This document shows positions 1 to 5,203 of a stretch of DNA of 5,502 bases, piece by piece. The stretch's first letter is position 1; each line of letters begins with the position of its first letter. This stretch comes from Thermoplasmatota archaeon (GTDB lineage Archaea; Thermoplasmatota; Penumbrarchaeia; Penumbrarchaeales; Penumbrarchaeaceae). The notes under the pieces were generated by a model, which was not told the origin of the DNA, did no database searches, and saw only the letters and a list, made by a program, of their open reading frames with translations. The stretch is taken from the NCBI GenBank assembly GCA_016929175.1, contig JAFGJI010000129.1, positions 1 to 5,502 of the forward strand, given 5' to 3'. Position numbers and translations under genes: made by a program.

Positions 1-1
1 C

Positions 2-394
2 AAACCGGAGAAGGACATCAACCCGAAGGGGTTCCTGAAGCATCTCACAGGGGGATGGCAGGCCATCCGGGGGTTCAAACCACCGCTCAAGCCCCTCCAC
101 AGGGACCCGAAGGAATACGATGTGATCTTCGTCGGGACCCCGATATGGGCGGGAAGACAGGCTCCCGCGGTCAGGACGTTCCTGGAGGACCACCTTCCCG
201 AGGGCAAGAAGATAGCCCTGTTCTGCACCTGCAACAGTACCAACAGCAGTGCCTTTCAGAACATGAGGAGGCTCAGTTCCGGGGGCGAGTTCATAGGAGA
301 GCAGGAGTTCAGGGTCGCAGCGAAGGAGGAGAGGGGTCCGATGGTCGCTTCCGCCATGAAATGGGCAAGGTCCCTGGTGGCCTCTCTTGAATGA
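2..394 (+). CDS. Flavodoxin-like FMN-binding protein (3' part; 5' end outside window)
   Basis: This is the last 130 residues of a protein whose start lies before the window. The frame is open from base 2 to the TGA at 392-394. The visible part fits the C-terminal two thirds of a short-chain flavodoxin fold: a beta strand (YDVIFVGTPIW, residues 39-49), then the loop GTPIWAGRQAPAVRTF (45-60) with the aromatic residue that usually stacks on FMN, then another strand with a cofactor loop (KIALFCTCNST, 70-80), and a final helix (MVASAMKWARSLVASL). Such proteins carry electrons or act as small NAD(P)H:FMN oxidoreductases in the cytoplasm. The nitroreductase-family gene starts 54 bases downstream with no clear promoter between, so the two are probably one redox operon. 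Fold assignment is good; partner and substrate are unknown. Confidence 0.85.
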   Translation, partial: KPEKDINPKGFLKHLTGGWQAIRGFKPPLKPLHRDPKEYDVIFVGTPIWAGRQAPAVRTFLEDHLPEGKKIALFCTCNSTNSSAFQNMRRLSSGGEFIGEQEFRVAAKEERGPMVASAMKWARSLVASLE

Positions 395-448
395 TGGGCC
401 GGGCATACAACAGGTCCTTGATGGATAACACCTGGAAGGGGATGGTAA

Positions 449-1006
449 ATGGAGCTTGATCTTGTAATGGAGAAGAGAAGGTCCAGAAGGGCCTACCGTC
501 CTGCGGAGATAACCGACGATATGGTGAACGATCTTCTGCATGCCGCGGAGCTTGCACCATCCTGCAGCAACAACCAGCCATGGAGGTTCATCTTCGTCAG
601 GGACCCGCAGCAGCTCGAAAGGGTGTTCGAGACGCTTTCAGGCGGCAACTACTGGATGAAAAGGTCCTCGATGGTAGTGGCCGTGTTCACGGAGAAGGGT
701 ACCGACTGCGACGTTCAGGGGGTCCAGTACGAGATGTTCGACACCGGAATGGCGACCGCCTTCCTCCTTCTGAAGGCGGTGGAGATGGGTCTCTTGACAC
801 ATCCCATAGCCGGTTTCAACAAGGAGAAGGTGAAGAAGGTCCTCGGGCTGGGTGAACAGTTCATCATCATCACTTTGATAGGTATGGGAAAGAGGTCCGA
901 CGACCCGGGCGGCCTGAGCGAGAAGCACAGGGAGCAGGAGGTCTCGGCGAGGGTGAGACGGCCTCACGAGGAGATATCGTTCATGGATAGATACCGGTCC
1001 GGATGA
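449..1006 (+). CDS. Nitroreductase-family FMN flavoprotein
   Basis: This 185-residue protein has the hallmarks of the nitroreductase superfamily: an N-terminal basic FMN-phosphate segment (RRSRRAYRP, residues 10-18), the substrate/FMN segment APSCSNNQPWRFIFV (36-50), the central helix region DTGMATAFLLLKAVEMGL (98-115), and a C-terminal strand plus basic motif (IGMGKRSD, 144-151; RRPHEEI, 170-176). Members are usually homodimers that use NAD(P)H and FMN to reduce nitro compounds, quinones or enones; some have other jobs, such as dehalogenation. The length is at the short end of the family, as in many archaeal and clostridial members. The ATG at 449 follows a purine-rich ribosome site (GGAAGGGGATGG, 434-445) and puts the RRSRR motif at the expected position. 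The true substrate cannot be read from the sequence. The flavodoxin-like gene upstream suggests a shared electron-transfer role. Confidence 0.9.
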   Translation: MELDLVMEKRRSRRAYRPAEITDDMVNDLLHAAELAPSCSNNQPWRFIFVRDPQQLERVFETLSGGNYWMKRSSMVVAVFTEKGTDCDVQGVQYEMFDTGMATAFLLLKAVEMGLLTHPIAGFNKEKVKKVLGLGEQFIIITLIGMGKRSDDPGGLSEKHREQEVSARVRRPHEEISFMDRYRSG

Positions 1007-1011
1007 TGGAC

Positions 1012-1042
1012 AGGTAATTATCCGTTATTCCCATTCATCCAT
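1012..1042 (+). promoter_or_regulatory. Promoter of first membrane paralog (TATA-like box plus CATTCATCCAT start-site block)
   Basis: An AT-rich box (GGTAATTATCC, 1013-1023) lies just after the nitroreductase stop, followed by CATTCATCCAT (1032-1042). An archaeal TATA box at about 1018 would place the transcription start near 1043, leaving a leader of roughly 18 bases before the ATG at 1061. The block matches 26 of 31 bases with 2072-2102 upstream of the second paralog, at the same distance from the ATG (29 bases from the first C of CATTCATCCAT to the A of ATG). A weak ribosome site (GGCGGAT, 1049-1055) follows. Confidence 0.6.
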
Positions 1043-1060
1043 CGTTCAGGCGGATTTCCC

Positions 1061-1942
1061 ATGCGGAGAGGACTGGCCGAATCATATCAAAGGACCCTTG
1101 ATCTTCCCGGGAAGCACAAGATGTCGTTCCTGGGCATATGCGTCTTCACTGTATCGTTCATACTTGTTCTGACCGTTGCCCAGGTGTTCCTCATCATCTT
1201 GGCATCCATTTTCCTGGCACTGGTCAGCGGAGCCTTGGCCGGAGGCATCTGCCTTCTAGACTACGGAGGAGGAATACATGTCGTTGCTATCATCCTCCTG
1301 GTCGCAGGAGGCATACTGTCCCTCTTGTTCTTGGTCATATTATTGTGCATTGCCTTGACGATCGGGTCCACCGCGTTCGGTGCGCAGATCCACATAGCGG
1401 ACCTCCTGCTGAAAATGAAGATGGGCGAAAAGCTCGGATCGAGAGGTATCCTGAAAGAGCTGAAATATGATTGGAAGGACCTTCTCAGGAGCGGCTACAG
1501 GCTGCTCACGCGTTTGATAACGCTTTTCATCGGCTTCTTGATAGTGATCGAGGTCGTGACCTTCTGCATGATCGCGGCTGTCATGTTCCTCGTCCAGAAA
1601 AGCGGTGTTTCCGATGCATCGTCCATAATGACGACCGTTGTGATCGTGATCATCAGCATTGTCATTGCCCTGATCTTTTTAGTCATCATCCCGGTGCTTG
1701 TGTTCATGATCGATTCTGCGAGTATGAGGATGGCGGAGGGAAAGGATGTCAGAACCGCGATCATCCACGGCCTCAAGGATGTCAGATACAATGCTTCAGG
1801 AATACTCTATTACATACTATGGGTCCTGATACTGATCGCCGTGAGCATCGTGGTCTTCCCGCTGGCCTTCATCCTTCAACCCTTGATACCCGTCCTATCC
1901 AAATCGTTCCTGATCGCCAACAGGGACATGTTCTACGAATGA
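1061..1942 (+). CDS. Multi-pass membrane protein, first of two tandem paralogs
   Basis: This 293-residue integral membrane protein is of a family I cannot name with certainty. It loosely resembles archaeal/bacterial uncharacterised families such as DUF6159/DUF7847. A short basic N-terminal cytoplasmic helix (residues 1-20, containing SYQRTLDL and KHK) precedes hydrophobic stretches at about 22-45, 46-64, 73-102, 152-178, 188-218 and 247-280. Two hydrophilic loops lie between: 106-150, starting FGAQIHIADLLLKMKMGEKL, and 219-246, with SMRMAEGKD and HGLKDVRYN. The protein ends in a conserved ANRDMFYE tail. By hand count, 104 of 293 positions are identical to the protein encoded at 2121-3002 in an ungapped alignment. 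The identities cluster in the loops and the two ends. There is no catalytic motif or signal peptide. A scaffolding, transport or lipid-related role is possible but unsupported. Confidence 0.88.
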   Translation: MRRGLAESYQRTLDLPGKHKMSFLGICVFTVSFILVLTVAQVFLIILASIFLALVSGALAGGICLLDYGGGIHVVAIILLVAGGILSLLFLVILLCIALTIGSTAFGAQIHIADLLLKMKMGEKLGSRGILKELKYDWKDLLRSGYRLLTRLITLFIGFLIVIEVVTFCMIAAVMFLVQKSGVSDASSIMTTVVIVIISIVIALIFLVIIPVLVFMIDSASMRMAEGKDVRTAIIHGLKDVRYNASGILYYILWVLILIAVSIVVFPLAFILQPLIPVLSKSFLIANRDMFYE

Positions 1943-2047
1943 GTTCGGCCAGGGGTGGGAACGATCTCGGGTTCCTCATGAAAAAATACAGGAGCGGGAG
2001 TCATTATGGGTTACCAAAAGGCCGGTTCAAAGTATCGGTTCCATTGT

Positions 2048-2067
2048 ATGGTCCGATCCATGACCAT
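2048..2067. repeat. Short inverted repeat ATGGTC-8 nt-GACCAT upstream of second paralog promoter
   Basis: Two perfect 6-base arms (2048-2053 and 2062-2067) are separated by 8 bases and end three bases before the TAGGTTTTTAACC promoter box. The position just upstream of the TATA/BRE region would suit an activator site. An arm this short can occur by chance, and the first paralog lacks an equivalent at the same offset; only a GGTCCG hexamer recurs nearby (996-1001 and 2050-2055). The rest of the 178-base intergenic stretch 1943-2120 holds no convincing gene. Confidence 0.25.
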
Positions 2068-2070
2068 GAA

Positions 2071-2102
2071 TAGGTTTTTAACCGGTATTCGCATTCATCC
2101 AT
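2071..2102 (+). promoter_or_regulatory. Promoter of second membrane paralog (TTTTTAA TATA-like box plus CATTCATCCAT block)
   Basis: The box TAGGTTTTTAACC (2071-2083) sits about 43 bases before the ATG at 2121. The block CATTCATCCAT (2092-2102) lies where transcription should begin, about 25 bases downstream of the box. The whole block is a near copy of 1012-1042 (26 of 31 bases identical, same spacing to the ATG). This suggests the promoter was duplicated with the gene and then conserved while the rest of the intergenic sequence diverged. Confidence 0.65.
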
Positions 2103-2108
2103 GTTCCC

Positions 2109-2113
2109 GGTGA
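2109..2113 (+). promoter_or_regulatory. Ribosome binding site GGTGA
   Basis: GGTGA matches the usual archaeal anti-Shine-Dalgarno complement and lies 7 bases before the ATG at 2121, which supports that start. With transcription starting near 2102, the transcript would have a short leader rather than being leaderless. Confidence 0.6.
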
Positions 2114-2120
2114 GGCACCC

Positions 2121-3002
2121 ATGCACAGAGGGATGGAAGATTCCTACAGGAGGACATACGACCTCCTGAAAGCTCACAAGACCTCCGTTCTCATGATATG
2201 CGCCGCCCTTTATGTCATATTCTTCTGCATGATGATGGCACAGCAGTTCGTATTCTTCATCATCTACGGCATAATGGGATTGGGAGGCCTGGCGATCCTG
2301 GGGGGGGCGATACTTGCAACGCTCGGAGGCGGTCTCACCATACTCGGGATCGTGGTCATCCTTATAGGAATATTCATCCTGTTCATCATGTTCCTTGTGA
2401 TGATAGCCTTCATCGTTGCAGCAGGCTCTTTCAACTTCGGGTTACAGATCTTCATCGCACAGCTTCTTCTGAAATTAAGAACAGGCATCAAGCTGGACTG
2501 GAAGGATATATGGGGCGAGCTCAAGGGTGATTGGAGGCACCTCATAGGCCAGGGTATCAGGTTGTTCCTGCGCTACATCGGGTTGGCCCTTGTCATAATA
2601 CTGCCGATCTATCTTATCATGGGCGTTATCATTGCGGTACTTGTGGTCCCCCAGGTACTCGGGGCATCTCCGGTATTGACAATGGCATTGACCGTATTCG
2701 CGAACCTTGCGCTGGTGGTCATCTACCTGCCCTTCATCCTTATTGTGTATCCGGTGCTGTTGTTCGTCTTCGAGGCGGCGGCGGTGAGGATGGCCGAGGG
2801 GAAGACCGCCGGCAAGGCCGTCATGCACGGCCTCAAGGACATCCGTTATAATCGCAGAGGTGTGCTGTATTTCGTCCTGGGGTACCTCGCCGTTAACCTG
2901 GCAGCGATGATATTTTTCCCGATCGCATTCCTGCTGGGCCCCTTACTGCCGCTCCTGACCAAATCCTACTTCCTGGCGAACAGGGACCTCTTCTACGAAT
3001 GA
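2121..3002 (+). CDS. Multi-pass membrane protein, second of two tandem paralogs
   Basis: This 293-residue protein is the same length as its neighbour at 1061-1942 and aligns with it without gaps. Shared positions include an N-terminal segment with SYRRTYDLLKAHK (8-20), the loop SFNFGLQIFIAQLLLKLRTG (103-122), RMAEGK (223-228), HGLKDIRYN (236-244), and the terminal tail ANRDLFYE (286-293). Hydrophobic spans lie at about 22-46, 47-66, 70-104, 149-180, 187-219 and 248-279. The membrane spans differ in sequence but keep their hydrophobic character, as expected of a family constrained mainly in its cytoplasmic loops. A run of eight G (2300-2307) encodes Leu-Gly-Gly-Ala here, and the frame stays intact across it. 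The stop overlaps the 3' end of the convergent methyltransferase gene by 10 bases. Function unknown. Confidence 0.88.
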   Translation: MHRGMEDSYRRTYDLLKAHKTSVLMICAALYVIFFCMMMAQQFVFFIIYGIMGLGGLAILGGAILATLGGGLTILGIVVILIGIFILFIMFLVMIAFIVAAGSFNFGLQIFIAQLLLKLRTGIKLDWKDIWGELKGDWRHLIGQGIRLFLRYIGLALVIILPIYLIMGVIIAVLVVPQVLGASPVLTMALTVFANLALVVIYLPFILIVYPVLLFVFEAAAVRMAEGKTAGKAVMHGLKDIRYNRRGVLYFVLGYLAVNLAAMIFFPIAFLLGPLLPLLTKSYFLANRDLFYE

Positions 3003-4201
3003 GAGCTGCCGCTCTGCGCCTTCAGCAGGATGCGCTTCGCGGGATGGTCCCAATCATTCCTGACAGTTGCAGCCCCTCTTTTGACCAGCTCCTTGTTCAC
3101 ATGGATGCGGTTCGATAGGTATACCAGGGCCGAGCCGTCCTCCGTCATATCACGCAGAAGAACATGCTTTCCCACCACGTACCTTTCAAGGTATTCTGCG
3201 GCTCTTTTCCGGTCGCTTATATCGATCCCCATGAGGCGGACGACGCCGATGTCCTGGACCTCGAGCTTGAGGTCGCTCGAGAGGCCTTTCACACGGTGGG
3301 TCCGGGGGGCATTTTCAATCCTGCGGTCCATCGGTGATATGTCCTTGATCGAAGGTCTGTGATCGACCTCCCGTTCATGCACGGGGCCGGATCGCTCGAC
3401 CAGTTCCATATCCCAGTTCTCCACGGTCACGATCTTCTTTCTTATGACGGGGATGAAATCGGGATTGATCTCGTAGCCGATGAACCCTCTTCCGAGCTTC
3501 CTTGCGGCCATCGCTGTCGTCCCGCTCCCCAGGAAAGGGTCGAGCACCGTCTCGCCTTCAAGGGAGAACATCCTGATCAGGCGCTTCGGGAGCTCCTCCG
3601 GGAACATCGCCTCGTGCCCCCTCTGCCTTGCCCCGCCGAAGTTCCAGTGGGAGAGGTGATACTCCTTCCATTCCTCCTTCGTCAGCTTTGAAGATCCCTT
3701 TACAAGGGTATCGAACTTCCTGATCTTTCCGGGTTTCCGAAATACCATGATGTGCTCGTAGTCGATCTCCACGATGCCGTTAGGGGGGTAGGGATAGGAC
3801 CCCATGATGTTCGCCCCTCCGGAGGTTTTCATAGAGGTCCTCTTGTTCCATATGATGGAGCCCATGAAGTCGAAACCTATCTTCTCCATCTGGAGGATGA
3901 TCTCGGCGTGCAGGGGGACCACTTTGTACCTTCCGTACTGGGAAGCCCTTGTGAACTGGTCCCCGATGTTGATGCAGGCCCTCCTCCCGTCCTCGAGAAC
4001 CCTGAAGACCTCCTCCCAGACCCTGTAGAGGTCGATAAGATATTCGTGGAGTGACTGCCCGTATCCTATCTGCTCCGATGTGCCGTAGTCCTTGATGTGC
4101 CAGTAGGGCGGAGAGGTCACCATGAGCTGTATGGAGCCGTCCCCGAGCTCCCCCATGTCCCTGCTGTCGGCGATGATCACCCTGGATGCTGGAGCCGTCA
4201 C
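2993..4201 (-). CDS. Beta-class DNA methyltransferase (probably N4-cytosine) with C-terminal SNase-like domain
   Basis: This 402-residue protein transfers a methyl group from S-adenosylmethionine to DNA. Motif IV, TSPPYW (residues 29-34), comes first. The SAM-binding motif I, DPFLGSGTT (221-229), comes late, followed by FIGYEINPDF (240-249). This order defines the beta class (Pfam N6_N4_Mtase type). The S-P-P-Y form of motif IV usually means N4-cytosine, although N6-adenine is not excluded. NIGD (78-81), IIWNK (116-120) and MFPEELPKRLIRMFS (199-213) are further core motifs; the variable region around 121-195 is probably the target-recognition part. Residues about 303-380 form an extra domain resembling the SNase fold (VRLMGID, 321-327; NKELVKRGAATV, 369-380). 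The start is GTG at 4199-4201, because an in-frame TAA lies seven codons upstream with no ATG between. No restriction enzyme is nearby, so it looks like an orphan enzyme. Target site unknown. Confidence 0.9.
   Translation of the reverse strand: MTAPASRVIIADSRDMGELGDGSIQLMVTSPPYWHIKDYGTSEQIGYGQSLHEYLIDLYRVWEEVFRVLEDGRRACINIGDQFTRASQYGRYKVVPLHAEIILQMEKIGFDFMGSIIWNKRTSMKTSGGANIMGSYPYPPNGIVEIDYEHIMVFRKPGKIRKFDTLVKGSSKLTKEEWKEYHLSHWNFGGARQRGHEAMFPEELPKRLIRMFSLEGETVLDPFLGSGTTAMAARKLGRGFIGYEINPDFIPVIRKKIVTVENWDMELVERSGPVHEREVDHRPSIKDISPMDRRIENAPRTHRVKGLSSDLKLEVQDIGVVRLMGIDISDRKRAAEYLERYVVGKHVLLRDMTEDGSALVYLSNRIHVNKELVKRGAATVRNDWDHPAKRILLKAQSGSSHS
3002..3015. terminator. Small stem-loop at the convergent gene boundary
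   Basis: AGAGC (3002-3006) and GCTCT (3011-3015) can pair around a TGCC loop, beginning at the last base of the plus-strand stop codon and within the last codons of the minus-strand gene. There is no T-run on either strand, so it is not a standard terminator, and a 5-bp stem is weak. It is listed because it is the only structure at this gene junction, where no separate intergenic terminator can fit. Confidence 0.2.
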
Positions 4202-4220
4202 AGATGATGACCAGTATCCG

Positions 4221-4236
4221 ATTAATTAAGTTTAAT
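4221..4236 (-). promoter_or_regulatory. TATA-like promoter for leaderless methyltransferase transcript
   Basis: Read on the minus strand this is TTAAACTTAATTAAT. Its AATTAAT part is centred about 25 bases before the GTG start. That spacing places transcription initiation at or next to the start codon, and no Shine-Dalgarno precedes the GTG. Both facts fit a leaderless archaeal mRNA. It lies in the 66-base gap between the methyltransferase and the membrane-protein stop. Confidence 0.6.
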
Positions 4237-4267
4237 CCCACTGGACCGGATTTTGCGGAAACGATGA

Positions 4268-4936
4268 TCAATGATCCAAAGCCTCCCCGTTCTCTCCTTC
4301 ACCGATCTGTGAGGGTCTTGCCCAAATATATGTGAGGGGGCCGATCAAAGGTACCATGCCGAATGCAAGATATCTCCACCTACCTGTCCATCCCCTTCTG
4401 ATCATATCATCGTGGATGGCATATGCTAGCGCCATCGTCAGGATGAGGAAATCCAGGGTCATGACGTGTACGAGCATATTGTTATTGAAGAGCTCTAGGA
4501 AATTCGAAGGGTCCCCCGCTCCGAGACCGTATGCGATAAGGGAGACCCCGGCCAGTTTGAGAATGACCCCGTAGGCCCTGGAATCAAGTATACGAAGAAG
4601 GGGCCCCTTCTTTCCCCGGAAGGTCCTCTGGGGCCTTCTAAGACCGAGATACAACAGAATTGAGAACGCACCTGCGAAGAACGATCCCAGAACGAAGGGC
4701 CATGACCTCAGCCCTTTTTCCCTTCCCTCGAAGAGCAGGATGGCCGAATAGGCCATCGGCAGGACACCCATCAGGTTGAAAAGGGCAAGGACCATCGGCT
4801 CCACGCCAAAGGGATCTAGGAGCAGGTCCTTCAGCAGTTGAAGGGTATCATCGGTCGATCCCGGTGCAAAAACCAGGGAATACAATATCAATGCCGCCCA
4901 AAGGACCAGGAAGAGCCTGTTCCATCGTAATTCCAT
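4268..4936 (-). CDS. Six-span integral membrane protein, uncharacterised
   Basis: This 222-residue protein has hydrophobic spans at about 7-25, 47-69, 79-99, 121-140, 154-174 and 186-206. A basic loop (RRPQRTFRGKKGP, 100-112) follows the third span, and a short acidic tail ends in EALDH. Notable segments are ALFNLMGVLPMAYSAILLFE (51-70) and, around span five, NNNMLVHVMTLDF (151-163) with HDDMIRRGW (175-183). I recall a similar layout, a conserved N-x-x-G-V-x-P span and a D-D-M-x-R-R-G loop, in uncharacterised membrane proteins of cyanobacteria and plastid-bearing eukaryotes, but I cannot verify this and do not name the family. The ATG at 4934-4936 follows GGTAAGGG (4940-4947 on the minus strand), a plausible ribosome site, and opens directly into the first span. 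Once the upstream gene's frameshift is taken into account, 45 bases separate the two genes. Confidence 0.8.
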   Translation of the reverse strand: MELRWNRLFLVLWAALILYSLVFAPGSTDDTLQLLKDLLLDPFGVEPMVLALFNLMGVLPMAYSAILLFEGREKGLRSWPFVLGSFFAGAFSILLYLGLRRPQRTFRGKKGPLLRILDSRAYGVILKLAGVSLIAYGLGAGDPSNFLELFNNNMLVHVMTLDFLILTMALAYAIHDDMIRRGWTGRWRYLAFGMVPLIGPLTYIWARPSQIGEGENGEALDH

Positions 4937-4954
4937 GGGCCCTTACCGGAAACG

Positions 4955-4963
4955 TTGTAGATA
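4955..4963 (-). promoter_or_regulatory. Possible weak TATA-like box before the six-span protein
   Basis: CTTATCTAC on the minus strand lies about 24 bases before the ATG at 4936, within the 45-base gap after the corrected end of the Cys-rich gene. The spacing matches the other minus-strand promoters here, but the box is weak and a GGTAAGGG ribosome site is also present. Co-transcription with the upstream gene is equally likely. Confidence 0.25.
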
Positions 4964-4981
4964 AGCGTTCATCCTCAGATG

Positions 4982-5174
4982 TCAGGGTGATCTCGTTCTC
5001 AGATAGTTCCCAACGGACCTGTCGTAGGTGGCTTCCGCCTGTTTCGAGAAATAGCATGCCGGAAGCTCCCCCCCTCCTCCTGTGGTATGCGATGCATGCG
5101 CAGCAGTGTCCTTTCTTCTCGCACGGGTAGGTGCGGTTGCACACCTTCAGGTTATACTCGATACCGCACTCCAT
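4982..5174 (-). CDS. Small Cys-rich DUF6485-like protein, reading frame broken in a G7 tract
   Basis: The N-terminal half (MECGIEYNLKVCNRTYP, then CEKKGHCCACIAYHRRRG) matches what I know of the DUF6485 family: small cytoplasmic proteins with a Cys cluster, probably metal-binding, of unknown role. Cysteines fall at 3, 12, 18, 24, 25 and 27. As given, the frame runs on through a G7 tract (5068-5074) as a 108-residue ORF ending at 4848, with an unrelated tail that overlaps the next gene by 89 bases. Skipping one G instead yields GELPACYF (35-42), a seventh cysteine (40), ATYDRSVGNYL (48-58), and a stop at 4982-4984. The total is then 63 residues, the usual family size. The coordinates given are for this corrected gene. 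The ATG at 5172-5174 is the only candidate, since an in-frame TAA lies nine codons upstream with no ATG between. The cause may be base-calling error, a true mutation, or recoding. Confidence 0.8.
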
Positions 5175-5195
5175 GATGTCAGAGAGGAAGGGATG

Positions 5196-5203
5196 TAATT
5201 AAA
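5196..5203 (-). promoter_or_regulatory. TATA box TTTAATTA for leaderless Cys-rich gene
   Basis: TTTAATTA on the minus strand is centred 25 bases before the ATG at 5174, with no Shine-Dalgarno between them. This again fits a leaderless transcript. The box overlaps the stop codon (5199-5201) of the upstream surface-protein gene, so the small gene can be expressed separately although only 24 bases part the two frames. Confidence 0.6.

Noticed and set aside
997..1011. GTCC-7 nt-GGAC inverted repeat upstream of the first paralog as an operator matching 2048-2067
   Set aside because: The arms are only 4 bases, it lies across the nitroreductase stop, and its offset from the promoter differs by about six bases from the other repeat.
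1978..2073. 31-codon ORF (MKKYRSGSHYG...) in the gap between the membrane paralogs
   Set aside because: There is no adjacent ribosome site and no recognisable domain. Its stop overlaps the downstream promoter box, and it is the tail of a longer shadow frame of the upstream gene.
1471..2073. 200-codon open frame across the first membrane paralog
   Set aside because: It is rich in His, Arg, Cys and Asp with no fold-like pattern. It is the out-of-frame shadow of hydrophobic codons in the real gene.
3359..4054. Open frames of 100-110 codons antisense to the methyltransferase
   Set aside because: The methyltransferase motifs prove the minus-strand frame. The antisense frames have no domain signal or promoter and are typical of moderately GC-rich coding DNA.
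3780..4271. 163-codon minus-strand frame overlapping the methyltransferase start
   Set aside because: It is a shifted shadow of the methyltransferase. Its composition is rich in Gly, His and Arg, with no motif.
4848..5174. 108-aa direct reading frame for the Cys-rich gene
   Set aside because: Its second half loses the family pattern and overlaps the next gene by 89 bases. The one-base-shifted frame restores a family-like 63-aa protein.
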